From: Variovorax sp. PBS-H4
Lineage (GTDB): Bacteria > Pseudomonadota > Gammaproteobacteria > Burkholderiales > Burkholderiaceae_C
Assembly (NCBI RefSeq): GCF_901827205.1
Contig: NZ_LR594675.1
Coordinates: forward strand, 1,860,001 to 1,924,000
Length of the DNA: 64,000 nucleotides
Direction of reading: 5' to 3'
Each line of letters starts with the position of its first letter. The first letter of the stretch is position 1. The notes below the pieces were generated by a model, which saw only the letters and a list, made by a program, of their open reading frames with translations, made no database searches and had not been told where the DNA came from. The position numbers were made by a program, and so were the translations under genes. This document shows, piece after piece, positions 62,614 through 64,000 of this stretch.

Positions 62614-63302
62614 CCGACCGCGCACGCCTTCATCGATTCGGCGCCCATGCGCTGGCGGTCCTGCTCGCCACGGGCTGCGCGCAGATCCCGCGCGAGCCGC
62701 TGGTGCACCAGCCGATGACGGCGCGCGCCAACGCCTACGCGCCACTGCCGGCGCCGCGCGCCACCGGCGCCATCTTCCGCGACGGGCCGGGCGCCAACGC
62801 GCTGTTCGAGGACCGCAGGCCGCGCAACATCGGCGACATCTTGACCATCGTCATCAGCGAGAAGGTCAATGCCAGCAAGAACTCGGGCGCCAATGCCAGC
62901 CGCAACGGCAGCCTCAGCGCTGCCTTCCCGACCATCCCGAAGCTGCTCGGCGGACTGCTGGACGACCAGGACGCCAAGCTCTCCGGCAACAACATCCTCA
63001 CGGCCAAGGGCGGCGCCAACGCCAACAACACCTTCAACGGCGTGATCACCGTCACCGTCGTGGACGTGATGCCCAACGGCAACCTGCTGGTCTCCGGCGA
63101 GAAGCAGATGGGCATCAACCAGGGGACCGAGTTCATCCGTTTCTCGGGCGTGGTGAACCCGCGCACCGTGTCCGGCAGCAACACCGTGCCTTCCACGCTG
63201 GTGGCCGATGCGCGCATCGAATACACGGCCAAGGGCTACATCGACGAGGCGCAGCACATGGGCTGGATGCAGCGCTTCTTTTTAAATGTCATGCCCTTTT
63301 GA
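62610..63302 (+). CDS. flgH: Flagellar L-ring lipoprotein FlgH
   Basis: 230-residue outer-membrane lipoprotein with lipobox LLATGCAQ (Cys near residue 23). The L-ring signatures are [74 protein letters not shown] and [13 protein letters not shown]. The start is GTG 62610, overlapping the flgG stop (GTGA). Confidence 0.95.
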   Translation: MTDRARLHRFGAHALAVLLATGCAQIPREPLVHQPMTARANAYAPLPAPRATGAIFRDGPGANALFEDRRPRNIGDILTIVISEKVNASKNSGANASRNGSLSAAFPTIPKLLGGLLDDQDAKLSGNNILTAKGGANANNTFNGVITVTVVDVMPNGNLLVSGEKQMGINQGTEFIRFSGVVNPRTVSGSNTVPSTLVADARIEYTAKGYIDEAQHMGWMQRFFLNVMPF

Positions 63303-63307
63303 ATTAC

Positions 63308-64000
63308 ATGAAATCCATCCGATCGACCTTCGCCTTCGCGGCCGTGTGCATGGCTGCCCTGTGGATGCCTGCGCATGCCGAGCGCATCAAGGAGCTGGCC
63401 AGCATCCAGGGCGTGCGTGACAACCCGCTGATCGGCTACGGCCTGATGGTGGGCCTCGACGGCACGGGCGACCAGACCATGCAGACGCCCTTCACCACGC
63501 AGAGCCTGAACAACATGCTGCAGCAACTGGGCATCAGCATCCCGGCCGGCGTGAACATGCAGCTCAAGAACGTGGCGGCGGTGATGGTCACGGCCACGCT
63601 GCCGTCCTTTGCGAGGCCGGGGCAGACCATCGACGTCACCGTGTCCTCCATGGGCAACGCCAAGAGCCTGCGCGGCGGCACGCTGCTGATGACGCCGCTC
63701 AAGGGCGTGGACGGCGCGACCTATGCCATTGCGCAGGGCAACATGGTGGTCGGCGGCGCCGGCGCCTCGGCCAACGGCAGCAAGGTGCAGATCAACCAGC
63801 TGAGCTCGGGCCGCATTCCCGGCGGCGCGCTGGTGGAGCGGCCCGTCGAGGCGCCGGTGGGCGGCGAGGGCATGTTCTCGCTCGAGCTCAACCGCTCCGA
63901 CTTCGGCACCGCGCAGCGCGTGGTGGAAGCCATCAACCGCCAGCTCGGCCCAGGCATCGCCGATGCGGCCGATGCACGCATGATCCGCGTGCGCGCGCCG
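63308..64000 (+). CDS. flgI: Flagellar P-ring protein FlgI, 5' part
   Basis: First 231 codons of FlgI, cut by the window end. Signal peptide [18 protein letters not shown], then the conserved start of the mature protein [33 protein letters not shown] and [48 protein letters not shown]. It forms the periplasmic P-ring with help from FlgA, encoded upstream. Confidence 0.95.
   Translation, partial: MKSIRSTFAFAAVCMAALWMPAHAERIKELASIQGVRDNPLIGYGLMVGLDGTGDQTMQTPFTTQSLNNMLQQLGISIPAGVNMQLKNVAAVMVTATLPSFARPGQTIDVTVSSMGNAKSLRGGTLLMTPLKGVDGATYAIAQGNMVVGGAGASANGSKVQINQLSSGRIPGGALVERPVEAPVGGEGMFSLELNRSDFGTAQRVVEAINRQLGPGIADAADARMIRVRAP

Overview
The window is a GC-rich chromosomal stretch of a betaproteobacterium, most likely Comamonadaceae and Variovorax-like. 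The inference rests on gene content: orphan Bug-type solute receptors, IclR and LysR regulators beside small catabolic operons, a Tad pilus locus, a betaproteobacterial flg cluster in the order flgN-flgM-flgA < > flgBCDEFGHI, and short intergenic inverted repeats of a kind I associate with this family. No rRNA, tRNA, CRISPR array, insertion sequence or integrase was seen.

Layout. 0-3.1 kb: the end of a Bug receptor, then a VOC/FAH aromatic-type catabolic pair divergent from a LysR regulator. 3.1-8.6 kb (minus strand): an IclR regulator, a Bug receptor, an acylating aldehyde dehydrogenase and an AMP-forming acyl-CoA ligase. These resemble SauS and SauT of sulfoacetate catabolism. 8.8-20 kb: a Tad/Flp pilus locus with two Flp pilins, prepilin peptidase, CpaB, secretin, lipoprotein, TadG/E/F-like pseudopilins, TadZ, TadA, TadB and TadC. 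20-22.4 kb: a NarL-type two-component pair on the opposite strand. 22.5-27 kb: CobT-like and CobS-like proteins and a second IclR. The two cob genes are separated by about 900 bp of nested inverted repeats around a hexamer tandem repeat. 27-35.7 kb: xsc and pta, a LysR gene, and a three-gene membrane molybdoenzyme resembling sulfite dehydrogenase SoeABC, closed by a strong terminator.

Taken together, sauT/sauS, xsc, pta and soeABC would form a complete route: sulfoacetate to sulfoacetyl-CoA, to sulfoacetaldehyde, to acetyl phosphate plus sulfite, to acetyl-CoA, with sulfite oxidised to sulfate. The CobS/CobT pair has no CobN in the window and may be a AAA+/VWA maturation system rather than a cobaltochelatase.

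35.7-38.1 kb is an anomalous lower-GC island: a secreted B-lectin protein with what looks like a permuted papain-fold hydrolase domain, followed by a membrane-anchored helical protein. 38-43.5 kb: a zinc-type alcohol dehydrogenase relative, an OmpR-type regulator and a large GAF-GAF-PAS-PAS hybrid kinase. 43.5-46 kb: small hypotheticals and a thioredoxin-reductase-like flavoprotein. 46.3-51.4 kb: a polar amino acid ABC transporter carrying a BacA/prephenate-dehydratase-like gene, an XRE-cupin regulator and a secreted chorismate mutase. 51.4-56.5 kb: a methyltransferase, a DUF3883 protein, a BatA-like VWA gene broken by an in-frame amber codon, a serine hydrolase and two small exported proteins. 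56.5-64 kb: flagellar genes, running off the window within flgI.
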